Source: Acidithiobacillus sp. HP-2 (GTDB lineage Bacteria; Pseudomonadota; Gammaproteobacteria; Acidithiobacillales; Acidithiobacillaceae). Taken from it: a stretch of 64,000 bases of DNA. Both the position numbers and the translations under genes were made by a program. Position 1 is the first letter of the stretch; each line of letters begins with the position of its first letter. This document shows positions 18,036-26,096 of the stretch, in pieces. The notes under the pieces are model-generated. The model saw nothing but the letters and a program-made list of their open reading frames with translations. It did no database searches and was not told the DNA's origin. The stretch covers positions 124,001 to 188,000 of the forward strand of contig NZ_JACKZA010000004.1 of assembly GCF_015100155.1 (NCBI RefSeq), read 5' to 3'.

Positions 18036-19567
18036 TACTCCTGTACGGGTGGCGGAGTATTTTCTCCCTTTTCTGGAGCTGGCTTCTTGAGAAATAAAAT
18101 CAGCGGAATCATCACCAGAAAACCGTAAAATACCAGCACAAATGCATCGAGGGTGCCGCGCATGTTGGCCTGATTATACAGAACAACATTACCCAGAATC
18201 TGCCAGGTAGTCGGATTCTGGGTCATCCCAGCCGCTGCCAGATATTGGTGAAACGCCGGATTGAAGGGGTTGATGAACTTACTCATCTGGTTCCAGCCCA
18301 CTTGTGTTTCCTGACTCATGACGGTAGACACAATAGCGATGCCGACACTGCCACCGAGGGTTCTCATCAAATTGAAAATTCCCGACCCCTCTGCCTGCTG
18401 TGATTTCTTGAGGGTTGTAAAAGCCAGGGTAAACAGGGGAATAGTCACCAGGCCAAAGCCTATGCCGCGAATAAAGCTGGGCCAGATCACCCACTGTATA
18501 TTGATATTGAGGTTGTAAAGGGTGGTGAGGTAGGTTCCAAAAGCGCCGATTACAATACCGACCAGCACAATATCGCGGGGATTGATCCCCTTGCCGAGCA
18601 GGCGGCCAGCCAGCATCATCGCCAGCATTGCGCCGATTCCTTGAGGCGCCATAGCCAGTCCGGCCGTAAAGGCCTCATAGTGCATCAAAGTCTCCAGCAT
18701 GATGGGCAAAATCACCATGGTGCCAAACAGGGCGAGACCGAATATGCCGATTCCCATGCTGCCAATAGCCAGATTGCGGTCTTTGAGGAGCCGCAAGTCG
18801 ACAACCGGATGCTTGACACTCAGGGAACGCCACACAAAAAAGAGCAGCCCAAGGATGGTAATCAAAGTCAGGATGATGATGGTTTGTGAACTGAACCAGT
18901 CATCCTGATCCCCGAGGCTGAGAATGCCTTGCAGAGACCCCAAACCCAGGGCCATCAGCGCAAATCCAGTCCAGTCCACGGGCCGGGGGTTTGCGCTTTT
19001 GCCGCCGTCCGGCACGCTTTGCATCAGTAAAAAGGCGAGAATCCCAAAGGGAATGTTGACGTAAAACACCCAGCGCCAACTGAGCGTGTCCGTCAGATAA
19101 CCACCCAGAGTCGGTCCCAGAATCGGTCCCAGCATGATGCCCATACCGAGAATCGCCATGGCCTGACCGCGTTTATTGGCCGGATAGGCTCCGAGCATGA
19201 TGGTTTGCCCGACAGGTGCCAGGGACGCCCCGAAAATGCCCTGAAGAAAGCGCCAGAGGACAATCTCGGTAAGACTGTGGGATTGTCCGCATAGAGCCGA
19301 AGAAATCACGAATCCCACTACACTCCAAAGCATGATGTTGCGTTGTCCGTAACGTTCCACCAGAAGGCCGGTAAGGGGGAGTACAATGACGTTGGCCACC
19401 ATATAAGCGGTGAGCACCCAGGTGATCTGATCGCTATTGGCCTGCAGGGAGCCACGCATATAGGTCAGTGCCACATTGACAATGGTGAGATCCAGAACCT
19501 GCATCACTACTGCAAGCATGACCGCCACGGTGATGACCAGACGGGATGTAGACTGCTCTTGCGCCAC
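18035..19567 (-). CDS. DHA2 family MFS multidrug efflux permease, EmrB/QacA type
   Basis: A 510-residue, 14-helix major facilitator. DHA2 hallmarks are visible: LDLTIVNVALTYMRGSL in helix 1, VLTAYMVANVIVLPLTGLLVERYGQRN (motif A) and GPILGPTLGGYL (motif C). It exports drugs or other hydrophobic compounds by proton antiport. The start is GTG at 19567 with AAGGAG 9 nt upstream. There is no EmrA adaptor gene next to it. A promoter with a TetR-style operator lies at 19604-19650. The stop codon abuts palindromic element copy 2. Confidence 0.88.
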   Translation of the reverse strand: MAQEQSTSRLVITVAVMLAVVMQVLDLTIVNVALTYMRGSLQANSDQITWVLTAYMVANVIVLPLTGLLVERYGQRNIMLWSVVGFVISSALCGQSHSLTEIVLWRFLQGIFGASLAPVGQTIMLGAYPANKRGQAMAILGMGIMLGPILGPTLGGYLTDTLSWRWVFYVNIPFGILAFLLMQSVPDGGKSANPRPVDWTGFALMALGLGSLQGILSLGDQDDWFSSQTIIILTLITILGLLFFVWRSLSVKHPVVDLRLLKDRNLAIGSMGIGIFGLALFGTMVILPIMLETLMHYEAFTAGLAMAPQGIGAMLAMMLAGRLLGKGINPRDIVLVGIVIGAFGTYLTTLYNLNINIQWVIWPSFIRGIGFGLVTIPLFTLAFTTLKKSQQAEGSGIFNLMRTLGGSVGIAIVSTVMSQETQVGWNQMSKFINPFNPAFHQYLAAAGMTQNPTTWQILGNVVLYNQANMRGTLDAFVLVFYGFLVMIPLILFLKKPAPEKGENTPPPVQE

Positions 19568-19603
19568 CAGTTGGGCTCCTTGATGGGGAATGATAATCTG
19601 TCA

Positions 19604-19650
19604 GATACCGACCGTTCGGTCAGTATAGAGAGGAATATGCTTGCTCGCAA
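19604..19650 (-). promoter_or_regulatory. Sigma-70 promoter with TetR-type operator for the emrB-like gene
   Basis: On the minus strand, TTGCGA (19645-19650), a 17-nt spacer and TATACT (19622-19627) form a promoter. A palindrome centred on GACCGTTCGGTC (19610-19621) begins right at the -10 box, so a bound repressor would block transcription. A closely related site lies at the promoter of the RND efflux operon (48311-48318). No TetR gene lies in the window. Confidence 0.65.
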
Positions 19651-19722
19651 GAGCAGCTGATAGAGCGGTTAAGCAGCAGGGAAGGCCTCAAAACCGGCGC
19701 CGGGCACGCCGTTGTTCAGACC

Positions 19723-19750
19723 AAAAAAAACCGGCCATAAAGGGCCGGTT
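19723..19750 (-). terminator. Rho-independent terminator of the 50-residue small gene
   Basis: On the minus strand AACCGGCCCTTTATGGCCGGTT forms an 8-bp hairpin followed by a run of eight T residues (the A run at 19723-19730 on the plus strand). It lies 17 nt past the stop codon of the small gene at 19768-19920. Confidence 0.82.
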
Positions 19751-19767
19751 GTGGAGGATAAAAATGA

Positions 19768-19920
19768 TCAGGCGGCACGGGGAACCGCCAGATCCCGCAG
19801 ATCCTGATTGTTCATAAATGCCTGGTATAGATCTTCATCAGAAACGTCTGCAAAGCAGTAACCGGCTTCTTCCAGCTGGTAAACCAAGGCAATCATTTCA
19901 AATTCCTGTTCCATTTCCAT
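19768..19920 (-). CDS. Small acidic protein of 50 residues, unknown function
   Basis: An ATG-TGA frame of 50 codons, not recognised as any known family. The predicted protein is strongly acidic (12 Asp/Glu against 2 Arg, no Lys or His), begins MEMEQEFEMIALVYQLEEAG, has one cysteine (residue 22) and no transmembrane segment or signal peptide. It would be soluble and mostly helical. Gene status is supported by GGAG 8 nt before the ATG, a near-consensus promoter (19953-19981) and a strong terminator (19723-19750). It forms a stand-alone unit between emrB and an RsuA-type gene. Confidence 0.7.
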   Translation of the reverse strand: MEMEQEFEMIALVYQLEEAGYCFADVSDEDLYQAFMNNQDLRDLAVPRAA

Positions 19921-19952
19921 GATCGTTCTCCATCAGTAAATAAGGTATAACT

Positions 19953-19981
19953 AACATACATGGATATTATGACTATGTCAA
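19953..19981 (-). promoter_or_regulatory. Sigma-70 promoter of the 50-residue small gene
   Basis: On the minus strand, a perfect TTGACA (19976-19981), a 17-nt spacer and TATGTT (19953-19958) lie 33 nt upstream of the small gene's ATG. The surrounding DNA is AT-rich. This predicts strong expression. Confidence 0.6.
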
Positions 19982-20007
19982 TATAATAAATATCTAATAT
20001 ACTCTGC

Positions 20008-20778
20008 TCAGGGTACCAAAAGTCTTTCTTCGTCCGGGCTCAGCCAGCGCCACTGTCCACTGGACAGACTGCCCAAAAGCAGATCTCCTACAGCTACTCG
20101 AATCAGGCGTAACACTTCCGCATCGGCGCCTTGCAGCAGGCGACGAATCTGCCGGTTACGCCCTTCCTGAAGGACAATTTCCAGCCATTGGGTTTTTCCT
20201 CCGCAGCGCAGCTCACGAATTTGCATGGGTAGGCATGGCTTGCCGTCCAGGCTGGAGTGCTGGGCAATGTGCCGAAAAACTTCGGCAGGAAGAGGAGGGC
20301 GGATTTGCACGTGGTAGGTTTTGCTGACGTGCTGATCAGGATTCAGCAGAATCTGGGCCCATTCTGGATCGTTACTGAATAACAATAACCCGGAGCTGGC
20401 CTGATCCAGACGTCCTATGGGTGCCAGCCAATGGTCGGAGGGCAGTAAATCATAAACGGTGGGCCGTCCTCTTTCATCGGCGCGGGTACTGACAACGCCC
20501 CGGGGTTTATGCAGCATCAGCACCTTGCGAGCCTGTCCGGTCAGGCGTTGTCCCGCCACGGAAATCCGGGCATCGCGAAGTGAAAAACGGGCTTCCGGCT
20601 CGTAAATGATCTGCCCGTTGACGGTTACCTTGCCGGCCCGAATCCAATCGGCGGCCATGCTCCGCGAGCACAGTCCTGCTTTGGACAGGAGTCTTGCCAA
20701 TTCATGGCGCATTTCTCCCGGTCTGGTGTCACTTGGGTTTAGTGAACGCTTTGGGCTATGCTTGGAAGGATATTTCAT
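20008..20778 (-). CDS. RsuA/RluB/E/F family 16S/23S rRNA pseudouridine synthase
   Basis: A 256-residue (or 234-residue) protein with an S4 RNA-binding domain (RLLSKAGLCSRSMAADWIRAGKVTVNG) followed by the catalytic domain. The catalytic aspartate is in IGRLDQASSGLLLFSNDP, and KTYHVQ and EGRNRQIRRL are the later family motifs. It isomerises a uridine in rRNA. The family is clear but the member (RluB, RluE, RluF, RsuA) is not. The longest start (20778) lies 17 bp from the divergent ferritin gene; the alternative ATG at 20712 (MRHELARLL) sits closer to the S4 domain and would leave room for promoters. Confidence 0.85.
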   Translation of the reverse strand: MKYPSKHSPKRSLNPSDTRPGEMRHELARLLSKAGLCSRSMAADWIRAGKVTVNGQIIYEPEARFSLRDARISVAGQRLTGQARKVLMLHKPRGVVSTRADERGRPTVYDLLPSDHWLAPIGRLDQASSGLLLFSNDPEWAQILLNPDQHVSKTYHVQIRPPLPAEVFRHIAQHSSLDGKPCLPMQIRELRCGGKTQWLEIVLQEGRNRQIRRLLQGADAEVLRLIRVAVGDLLLGSLSSGQWRWLSPDEERLLVP

Positions 20779-20795
20779 CGTTAAAGGATCTCAAG

Positions 20796-21107
20796 ATGGC
20801 ACATGAAACAATGCACGAGCCTTTGGAGTCTCTGTCCAGTGATACGCTGGATATTCATCGGGCGATATCCTCGCTGATGGAAGAATTTGAGGCGGTAGAC
20901 TGGTACCAGCAGCGCGCGGATGCCTGCAATGATCTCCAGCTCAAAAAAGTGCTGGAACACAATCGGGATGAAGAAATTGAGCACGCGGCCATGGTACTGG
21001 AGTGGTTGCGCCGTAAAATGCCGCGTTTGGATAAAGAGTTGCGTGAATATTTGTTCAAGGATGGTTCCATTACCGGTCATGAAGCTGAGGCGATGGGCCG
21101 GGAATAG
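20796..21107 (+). CDS. Encapsulin-type ferritin (EncFtn family), no encapsulin-targeting tail
   Basis: A 103-residue ferritin-like half-domain. MEEFEAVDWYQQRADA (residues 28-43) and LEHNRDEEIEHAAMVLEWLRR (53-73) resemble the encapsulated ferritin of Rhodospirillum rubrum; Glu30, Trp36, Tyr37, Glu60 and His63 would be equivalent to its Glu32, Trp38, Tyr39, Glu62 and His65 at the ferroxidase centre. Known members form rings inside an encapsulin shell and oxidise ferrous iron. Here the protein ends about ten residues after the second helix pair, without the usual targeting peptide, and no encapsulin gene is nearby. AAAGGA precedes the ATG. It is convergent with hemW. Confidence 0.85.
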   Translation: MAHETMHEPLESLSSDTLDIHRAISSLMEEFEAVDWYQQRADACNDLQLKKVLEHNRDEEIEHAAMVLEWLRRKMPRLDKELREYLFKDGSITGHEAEAMGRE

Positions 21108-21117
21108 TATTGCCCAT

Positions 21118-22275
21118 TCAGGGAATGAAGCGGGCACACAATTCATTGTAAAAATTCATTCCCCGGGCGGTGGGCCGGATTATTTCGGTATCGGCATACA
21201 GTAAACCCTCGCGGCGGGCACGGCGAATCTGTGGCTCAATCAGCAGGCTGTCCAGGCCGGTGCATTCAGTAAACAGACGGCTTGAAAAACCTTCGGTCAG
21301 CCGCAGGGCATTCAGCATGAATTCAAAGGGGCGTTCTGCTGGTGGAACCGGGGTGTATTCTCCCAGGGTTTCCATATCACTGAGCGCGTCGGTCATGTAA
21401 CTCTCGGGTCGGCTGGGTTTGCGGCTGCGCCAGATGCCTTCCACCTGGGTGATTTTGCCATGAGCCCCGGCGCCAATTCCCAGATAGTCTCCATATAGCC
21501 AGTAATTGCGGTTATGCTGACATTTCTGTCCAGGGCGGGCATGCGCGGAGATTTCGTAGCGACCCAAACCGTGATGGTCCAGTTCACTGCGTAAAATATT
21601 TTCCATATCCGCAGCAGTATCCTCGTCAGGGAGATGGGCCGGAGGATGGCTGGCAAAGGGGGTGCCGACTTCCAGAGTAAGCTGGTAAAGGGATAAATGG
21701 GGAGGCTTATATTTTAAAGCCGCGTTCAGGTCTGCCAGGGCTTCAGCAGTGCTCTGGCCGGGCAGGGCAAACATGAGATCCAGATTAAAGCTGGCAAATT
21801 GCGCAGCAATGGCTTTTTCTACGGCCCGATGGGCTGCAGTAGCATCATGAATGCGTCCCAGGCGTTGCAGGTGCACATCATTGAAAGACTGGATCCCCAG
21901 AGACAGACGGGTAACCCCGGCCGCACGAAAATCAGCAAATGCTGCGGCTTCAATGGCGCCGGGATTAGCCTCCAGGGTCACCTCCATGGCAGACAGGGGT
22001 TGCAGGCGGGCCCGGATGTCGGAAAGCAGCTGGTTGATGATTTCCGGTGGAAACAGGCTGGGAGTGCCCCCGCCGATAAAAATACTGTGCAGACGTCGCC
22101 CCCAGATGCGTGGCAGTTCCCGATCCAGATCAGCAATCAGGGCGCGAGCATAACGCGCTGCAGGAATATGGTCTGCTGCATGTGAATTGAAGTCACAATA
22201 AGGACACTTGGCTTTACACCAAGGCAAATGTACATATAGTGAGAACGTGGAGGATGGTTTCAGGCTGGGATTCAT
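21118..22275 (-). CDS. hemW: Radical SAM protein HemW (coproporphyrinogen III oxidase-like, haem chaperone)
   Basis: A 385-residue radical SAM protein. The cluster motif CKAKCPYCDFNSH lies near residue 20 (CxxxCxxC), followed by IFIGGGTPSLFPPEIINQLL and LSLGIQSFNDVHLQRLGRIHD. The C-terminal HemN-like domain holds RPESYMTDAL and NALRLTEGFS. HemW inserts haem into respiratory proteins rather than oxidising coproporphyrinogen. The ATG at 22275 (MNPSLKPSS) fits family length better than the open frame to 22356. It lies 10 bp from the convergent ferritin gene, and 25 bp from the divergent LON-domain gene. Confidence 0.88.
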   Translation of the reverse strand: MNPSLKPSSTFSLYVHLPWCKAKCPYCDFNSHAADHIPAARYARALIADLDRELPRIWGRRLHSIFIGGGTPSLFPPEIINQLLSDIRARLQPLSAMEVTLEANPGAIEAAAFADFRAAGVTRLSLGIQSFNDVHLQRLGRIHDATAAHRAVEKAIAAQFASFNLDLMFALPGQSTAEALADLNAALKYKPPHLSLYQLTLEVGTPFASHPPAHLPDEDTAADMENILRSELDHHGLGRYEISAHARPGQKCQHNRNYWLYGDYLGIGAGAHGKITQVEGIWRSRKPSRPESYMTDALSDMETLGEYTPVPPAERPFEFMLNALRLTEGFSSRLFTECTGLDSLLIEPQIRRARREGLLYADTEIIRPTARGMNFYNELCARFIP

Positions 22276-22300
22276 GAATACTCGTGAGAGGAACAGCATA

Positions 22301-22858
22301 GTGACGGATACGCATACAATACCCCTATTTTTACTCCGAACCGTACTTTTTCCCAAGGCCTTAGTCGGATTGAGAGTGTTTGAACCCCGTTATCTGGACA
22401 TGGTCAGCAGCTCCCTGCGCAATGATCATGGTTTTGGAATCTGTTTGACGCACTCTCGGGGAGATGGTCATGCGGAGCCGGAACGGGTAGGAACACTGGC
22501 GCGAATAGTGGATTGGGGTGGTGAGCCAGGGGTTCTGGAAATTCAGGTGGAGGGGCAGCGACGCTTCAGTATTCAGGACTGGCATTATGCGGGGGCTCTG
22601 GCTATGGCCTCGGTGCACTACTGGCCGGAGGAGCCGGTAGTGCCCATGCGCCGGGAAGACGATACCCTGCGCGCCATTTTGAAGGAATTGCTGGGTGAAG
22701 AAGCGGCCCGGGACCTGGATGCCAGTACTGCAGGTATGGTGCTCGCTCAGGCATTGCCTGCTTCTCCAGAAGAAAAACAGGATCTGCTTCTGCTGCAGGA
22801 CCCCCTCGAACGTTTGCGGCGCATTCATCACCTGTTGCAGCGGCGTAGCGGAGCCTAG
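22301..22858 (+). CDS. LON peptidase substrate-binding domain protein
   Basis: About 185 residues containing only the N-terminal LON (PUA-like) domain: IPLFLLRTVLFPKALVGLRVFEPRYLDMV, FGICLTHS, GTLARIVDW and a helical C-terminal half. No ATPase or protease domain follows. Single-domain LON proteins are common in proteobacteria, and their role is not settled. The start is GTG at 22301 with AGAGGAAC just upstream; ATG at 22274 is an alternative. It overlaps the next, convergent gene by 4 nt. Confidence 0.82.
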   Translation: MTDTHTIPLFLLRTVLFPKALVGLRVFEPRYLDMVSSSLRNDHGFGICLTHSRGDGHAEPERVGTLARIVDWGGEPGVLEIQVEGQRRFSIQDWHYAGALAMASVHYWPEEPVVPMRREDDTLRAILKELLGEEAARDLDASTAGMVLAQALPASPEEKQDLLLLQDPLERLRRIHHLLQRRSGA

Positions 22859-23349
22859 TGCTTGCCCTTGCCGTAAATGTAAGTTGAAAAATCCGTATAA
22901 TTCTGGGAAAGATTCCGAAACAGGTGGTCCAGGCTGATGATAGCCTGTTCCAGAATGTTGACCGTGATGTAAGGTTTCTCTACTTTCAGTCGCTGATAAC
23001 GGGCGCGAGTCAGGACCAGAACCTGGGTGTCTTCGCTTTTGGCAAGGATGCGCGCGCTGCGTGGTTGCCGGTCAAAAAAAGACATTTCTCCTGCCATTTC
23101 TCCTTCCTTGACCCGCACGACCTCCATTTCATCGCCGTCGGCGGTATGGTGAATAATGGCCATTTCTCCTTTGACGCAGAAAAATAGGGCTTCACCCAAC
23201 GTGCCCCATTCGGCAATGACCTGATCGGCGCGAAACTGGGCATGAGTCACGTATTCCGCCAGAGTCTGAATTTCAGCAATGGTGAGTGACTGAGCCAGAT
23301 GGTGCTGCTTCAGAAATTGGGTGATTTCGACATGCGCGATGGCAGACAT
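22855..23349 (-). CDS. Cyclic nucleotide-binding-fold (CRP-like sensor) domain protein without HTH
   Basis: A 164-residue protein consisting of one cNMP-binding beta barrel: FRADQVIAEWGTLGEALFFCVKGEMAII, EGEMAGEMSFFDRQPRSARILAK and a C-terminal helix ending IYGKGKH. The GEMSFFD and RSARI segments match the phosphate-binding cassette, including the arginine that contacts the cyclic phosphate. There is no helix-turn-helix, so it is not a DNA-binding CRP. It may act through protein partners. It is convergent with the LON-domain gene, sharing 4 nt. Confidence 0.8.
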   Translation of the reverse strand: MSAIAHVEITQFLKQHHLAQSLTIAEIQTLAEYVTHAQFRADQVIAEWGTLGEALFFCVKGEMAIIHHTADGDEMEVVRVKEGEMAGEMSFFDRQPRSARILAKSEDTQVLVLTRARYQRLKVEKPYITVNILEQAIISLDHLFRNLSQNYTDFSTYIYGKGKH

Positions 23350-23454
23350 GAGGCGCTCCTCGTTCCTGGGGGTACGACTGCATTATAGGGGGTTATGGTG
23401 AAAGAAGGACAGGTCTACAATGCGCTCATCCTCCGTCATGATGAGTATCCGCAA

Positions 23455-24183
23455 ATGAATCGACCCAGTGGAAGAATGGCAGACGCTCTGCGCCCGATAG
23501 AAATTACCCGCAATTTTACCAAACACGCCGAAGGCTCTGTACTGATGGCCTGCGGGGATACCAAGGTGTTGTGTACCGCCAGTATTGAAGAAAAGGTTCC
23601 GCCTTTTTTGCGTGGGGCGGGGAAGGGGTGGGTGACGGCAGAGTACAGTATGTTGCCCAGAGCGACTCAGGATCGGATGCAGCGTGAATCGGCCAAGGGA
23701 AAAATCTCGGGTCGGACGCATGAAATTCAGCGGCTGATCGGGCGCAGCCTGCGTGCAGCCGTCGACTTGCAGGCCTTGGGTGAGCGCACCATCTGGGTGG
23801 ATTGTGATGTTTTGCAGGCGGATGGCGGCACGCGTACAGCCAGCATCACGGGTGCCTGTCTGGCGGTGGCCGATGCGCTGCAGACCCTGCGCCAAAACGG
23901 AAAAGTGCAGGGTAATCCGTTGCGCGACTGGGTAGCCGCCATCTCCGTCGGGATGTATCAGGGGCAGGCCGTACTGGATTTGGATTATGCTGAAGATAGT
24001 CACGCTGAAGTGGACATGAATGTGGTCATGACGGGTGCCGGCGCTTTTGTAGAAGTGCAGGGTACTGCTGAAGGCGCGGTTTTCAGTGATCAGGAAATGG
24101 CCGCCATGCTGGCGCTGGCGCGGCAAGGGATTCGTGATCTGATTGCTCGTCAACGTGAGGAAATTCCTGAGGCTTTGCCTTGA
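23455..24183 (+). CDS. rph: Ribonuclease PH
   Basis: A 242-residue phosphorolytic 3' exoribonuclease that trims tRNA precursors. Family motifs are intact: [17 protein letters not shown] at the N-terminus, [37 protein letters not shown] and the phosphate-site stretch [20 protein letters not shown]. The ATG at 23455 matches the usual length (about 238); the frame is open up to 23395 but that part is unlike the family. Its stop overlaps the rdgB start (TTGA). Confidence 0.93.
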   Translation: MNRPSGRMADALRPIEITRNFTKHAEGSVLMACGDTKVLCTASIEEKVPPFLRGAGKGWVTAEYSMLPRATQDRMQRESAKGKISGRTHEIQRLIGRSLRAAVDLQALGERTIWVDCDVLQADGGTRTASITGACLAVADALQTLRQNGKVQGNPLRDWVAAISVGMYQGQAVLDLDYAEDSHAEVDMNVVMTGAGAFVEVQGTAEGAVFSDQEMAAMLALARQGIRDLIARQREEIPEALP

Positions 24184-24803
24184 AGCCCATCCTGCTGGCC
24201 AGCAGCAATGCCGGCAAAATCCGGGAAATGCGGACACTGCTCAACGCGCACGGCTACATCGTCCATGGGCAGGACGAGCAGGGCATTATAGGTGCTGAAG
24301 AAAACGGTAGCACATTTGTGGAAAATGCCTTGCTGAAGGCCCGTCATGCCGCGGCTATCTCAGGGATGGCCGCGCTTGCGGAAGATTCAGGCCTTTGTGT
24401 GCCAGCCTTGCAAGGTGCACCGGGATTGTTTTCAGCCCGTTACGCCGGTTCCGACGCGACGGATGCCGAAAATAATCAGCGCTTACTTGAACAGATGCGT
24501 GCTTTAGACGGAGCATCGCGTGCAGCCTATTATGTTGCCTGCCTGGTCTTTATGGAGTCAGCCGACGACCCTGCCCCCATTGTGGCTCAGGGATTCTGGA
24601 TGGGAACTATTGGTAAAACCCTTCAGGGGGAAGGGGGTTTTGGTTACGATCCGTTATTCTGGCCACTAGGCGGTGCGCGAAGTGCGGCTGAATGGACATT
24701 GGCAGAAAAAAATCAGGTGAGTCATCGCGCCCATGCTCTGCGGCGTCTGTTGGCTATGCTGCAGGAACGTCAGGCACCCCAGCCGCTATCAGAAAGTGAT
24801 TGA
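24180..24803 (+). CDS. rdgB: XTP/dITP pyrophosphatase (RdgB/HAM1 family)
   Basis: A 207-residue house-cleaning enzyme that hydrolyses ITP, dITP and XTP to keep them out of nucleic acids. [52 protein letters not shown] and FGYDPLFWP are the family motifs. It appears to start with TTG at 24180, overlapping the rph stop and so translationally coupled. Its 3' end overlaps the convergent sigma factor gene by 34 bp. Confidence 0.9.
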   Translation: MKPILLASSNAGKIREMRTLLNAHGYIVHGQDEQGIIGAEENGSTFVENALLKARHAAAISGMAALAEDSGLCVPALQGAPGLFSARYAGSDATDAENNQRLLEQMRALDGASRAAYYVACLVFMESADDPAPIVAQGFWMGTIGKTLQGEGGFGYDPLFWPLGGARSAAEWTLAEKNQVSHRAHALRRLLAMLQERQAPQPLSESD

Positions 24804-25627
24804 CGCAGTCGGGTCAGGGCTCTGACCTGTAACTGGCGGACTGCCTCACGGCTGACGCCCATACGTTCAGCCACGGCTTCCAGCGTCATGGGCGCATCTC
24901 CATGGATGCCGTAGCGGAAGATCATCACTTCCCGTTGTTTTTCATTCAGTTCCGCCAGATGCTCCCGGAGTGCCTTGCAGATGGACTCACGGTCGTAGTC
25001 CATGTCGGGGCTGGCGGTATCGCCAGGCACCTGTTCAACCCGACTGGGGCCATCGGTAAATTCTTCATCCAGCGAGCAGACACGAATATCGGCAAAATCC
25101 AGAGCGCGCATGGTACTTTCACGCACCCCCAGGGCTTCCCGGCGTTGCTCGCGCCGGACGTCTTCTGTCGATTCGGTTTCATCTTCACCTCGCTGCAGGT
25201 AGGCGTGCAGCGATTTTGCCAGATAGTCCGGCAGCCGGATGAAGCGGGAGCGGATGAGAGCACGTTGCATGGCTTCCCGAATCCACCAGGTGGCATAGCT
25301 GGAAAAACGGGTACCAAGACCTTCCCGGAAGCGGTCTGCGGCACGCAATAAACCCATGTAGCCTTCCTGAAGCAGGTCTTCCTGACTGAGACCCTTGTTT
25401 CGGTAAGCCCGGGCAACCGCTCTGACCAGAGGCATGTGCGCAGAAATCAGGGTGGCTCTGGCGCAGTCGTCTCCCTGACGCAGGCGGCGGATGAGTTGTA
25501 GTTCCTGATCCTGAGTGAGAAAGGGACTGCTCTGATCGCCTTCCATAAAATCAGCCAGGGGGGGCGGATCAATAGCCAGCGAGACATCGGGTAATGCTTC
25601 GTTTAATTCTCTCACTTCCGTTCGCAT
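24770..25627 (-). CDS. Alternative sigma-70 family factor (group 2, RpoS/RpoD-like)
   Basis: A 285-residue sigma factor with region 1.2 (LTQDQELQLIRRLRQGDDCAR), region 2 (LVRAVARAYRNKGLSQEDLLQEGYMGLLRAADRF, RFSSYATWWIREAMQRAL), region 3 and a region 4 helix-turn-helix (MTLEAVAERMGVSREAVRQLQVRAL). It lacks region 1.1 and the RpoH box, so it is a non-essential group 2 type; RpoS function is a guess. The segment IRLPDYLAKSL replaces the usual region 2.4-3.0 text (IRLPIHVVKEL), which may alter -10 recognition. It overlaps rdgB at the 3' end by 34 bp, and an AT-rich promoter region lies upstream. Confidence 0.85.
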   Translation of the reverse strand: MRTEVRELNEALPDVSLAIDPPPLADFMEGDQSSPFLTQDQELQLIRRLRQGDDCARATLISAHMPLVRAVARAYRNKGLSQEDLLQEGYMGLLRAADRFREGLGTRFSSYATWWIREAMQRALIRSRFIRLPDYLAKSLHAYLQRGEDETESTEDVRREQRREALGVRESTMRALDFADIRVCSLDEEFTDGPSRVEQVPGDTASPDMDYDRESICKALREHLAELNEKQREVMIFRYGIHGDAPMTLEAVAERMGVSREAVRQLQVRALTRLRQSLSDSGWGA

Positions 25628-25798
25628 GGGTATCCCCTGAAATCAAAGACCACAATCACTCCAACATTGTAATCTAATATTCTATATCTAAAAGAGTTTT
25701 TATGATTTCCCATATTAGCATTCTTTTTGATCGCCGTGTCAAGCAGATGCAACTATAGTTTCGTGTTTTTTACAACGACTGCTGAGCGTGGTTTCTTT

Positions 25799-25827
25799 TT
25801 GACTCGCGCCGTTGATCTGCCTATACT
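25799..25827 (+). promoter_or_regulatory. Sigma-70 promoter of the rpsU-yqeY-mutS2-dnaG-rpoD operon
   Basis: TTGACT (25799-25804), a 17-nt spacer and TATACT (25822-25827) lie 50 bp upstream of rpsU. The rest of the 25628-25877 gap, shared with the divergent sigma factor gene, is AT-rich and holds no gene. Confidence 0.7.
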
Positions 25828-25877
25828 CTGCCCCTTTCTCGCTAAGCTTTTATTTTTGATGAGGTCAGAAACCTTCT

Positions 25878-26093
25878 ATGCCAACTGTTCGTGTTAAAGA
25901 AAATGAACCTTTCGAAGTGGCGTTGCGGCGCTTCAAACGCTCCTGTGAAAAGGCCGGAGTCCTGACGGAAGTCCGTCGTCGCGAGTTTTATGAAAAGCCC
26001 ACCGAAGAGCGTAAGCGCAAGGCTGCTGCTGCGCGCAAGCGGGCTTTGAAGCGGATGCGCCGTCAGTCCATGCGTCTGGTTCGGATGTACTGA
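25878..26093 (+). CDS. rpsU: 30S ribosomal protein S21
   Basis: A 71-residue, very basic protein identical in layout to S21: [20 protein letters not shown], then [26 protein letters not shown] and an Arg/Lys-rich tail. S21 helps the 30S subunit select start sites. It is the first gene of the macromolecular synthesis operon and has a promoter at 25799-25827; GAGGT lies before the ATG. yqeY follows after 3 bp. Confidence 0.97.
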   Translation: MPTVRVKENEPFEVALRRFKRSCEKAGVLTEVRRREFYEKPTEERKRKAAAARKRALKRMRRQSMRLVRMY

Positions 26094-26096
26094 AGC

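Noticed and set aside
22208-22300. Longer N-terminus for the LON-domain protein
   Set aside because: The added residues lie over the start of the divergent hemW gene and do not match the family; GTG at 22301 has a ribosome site.
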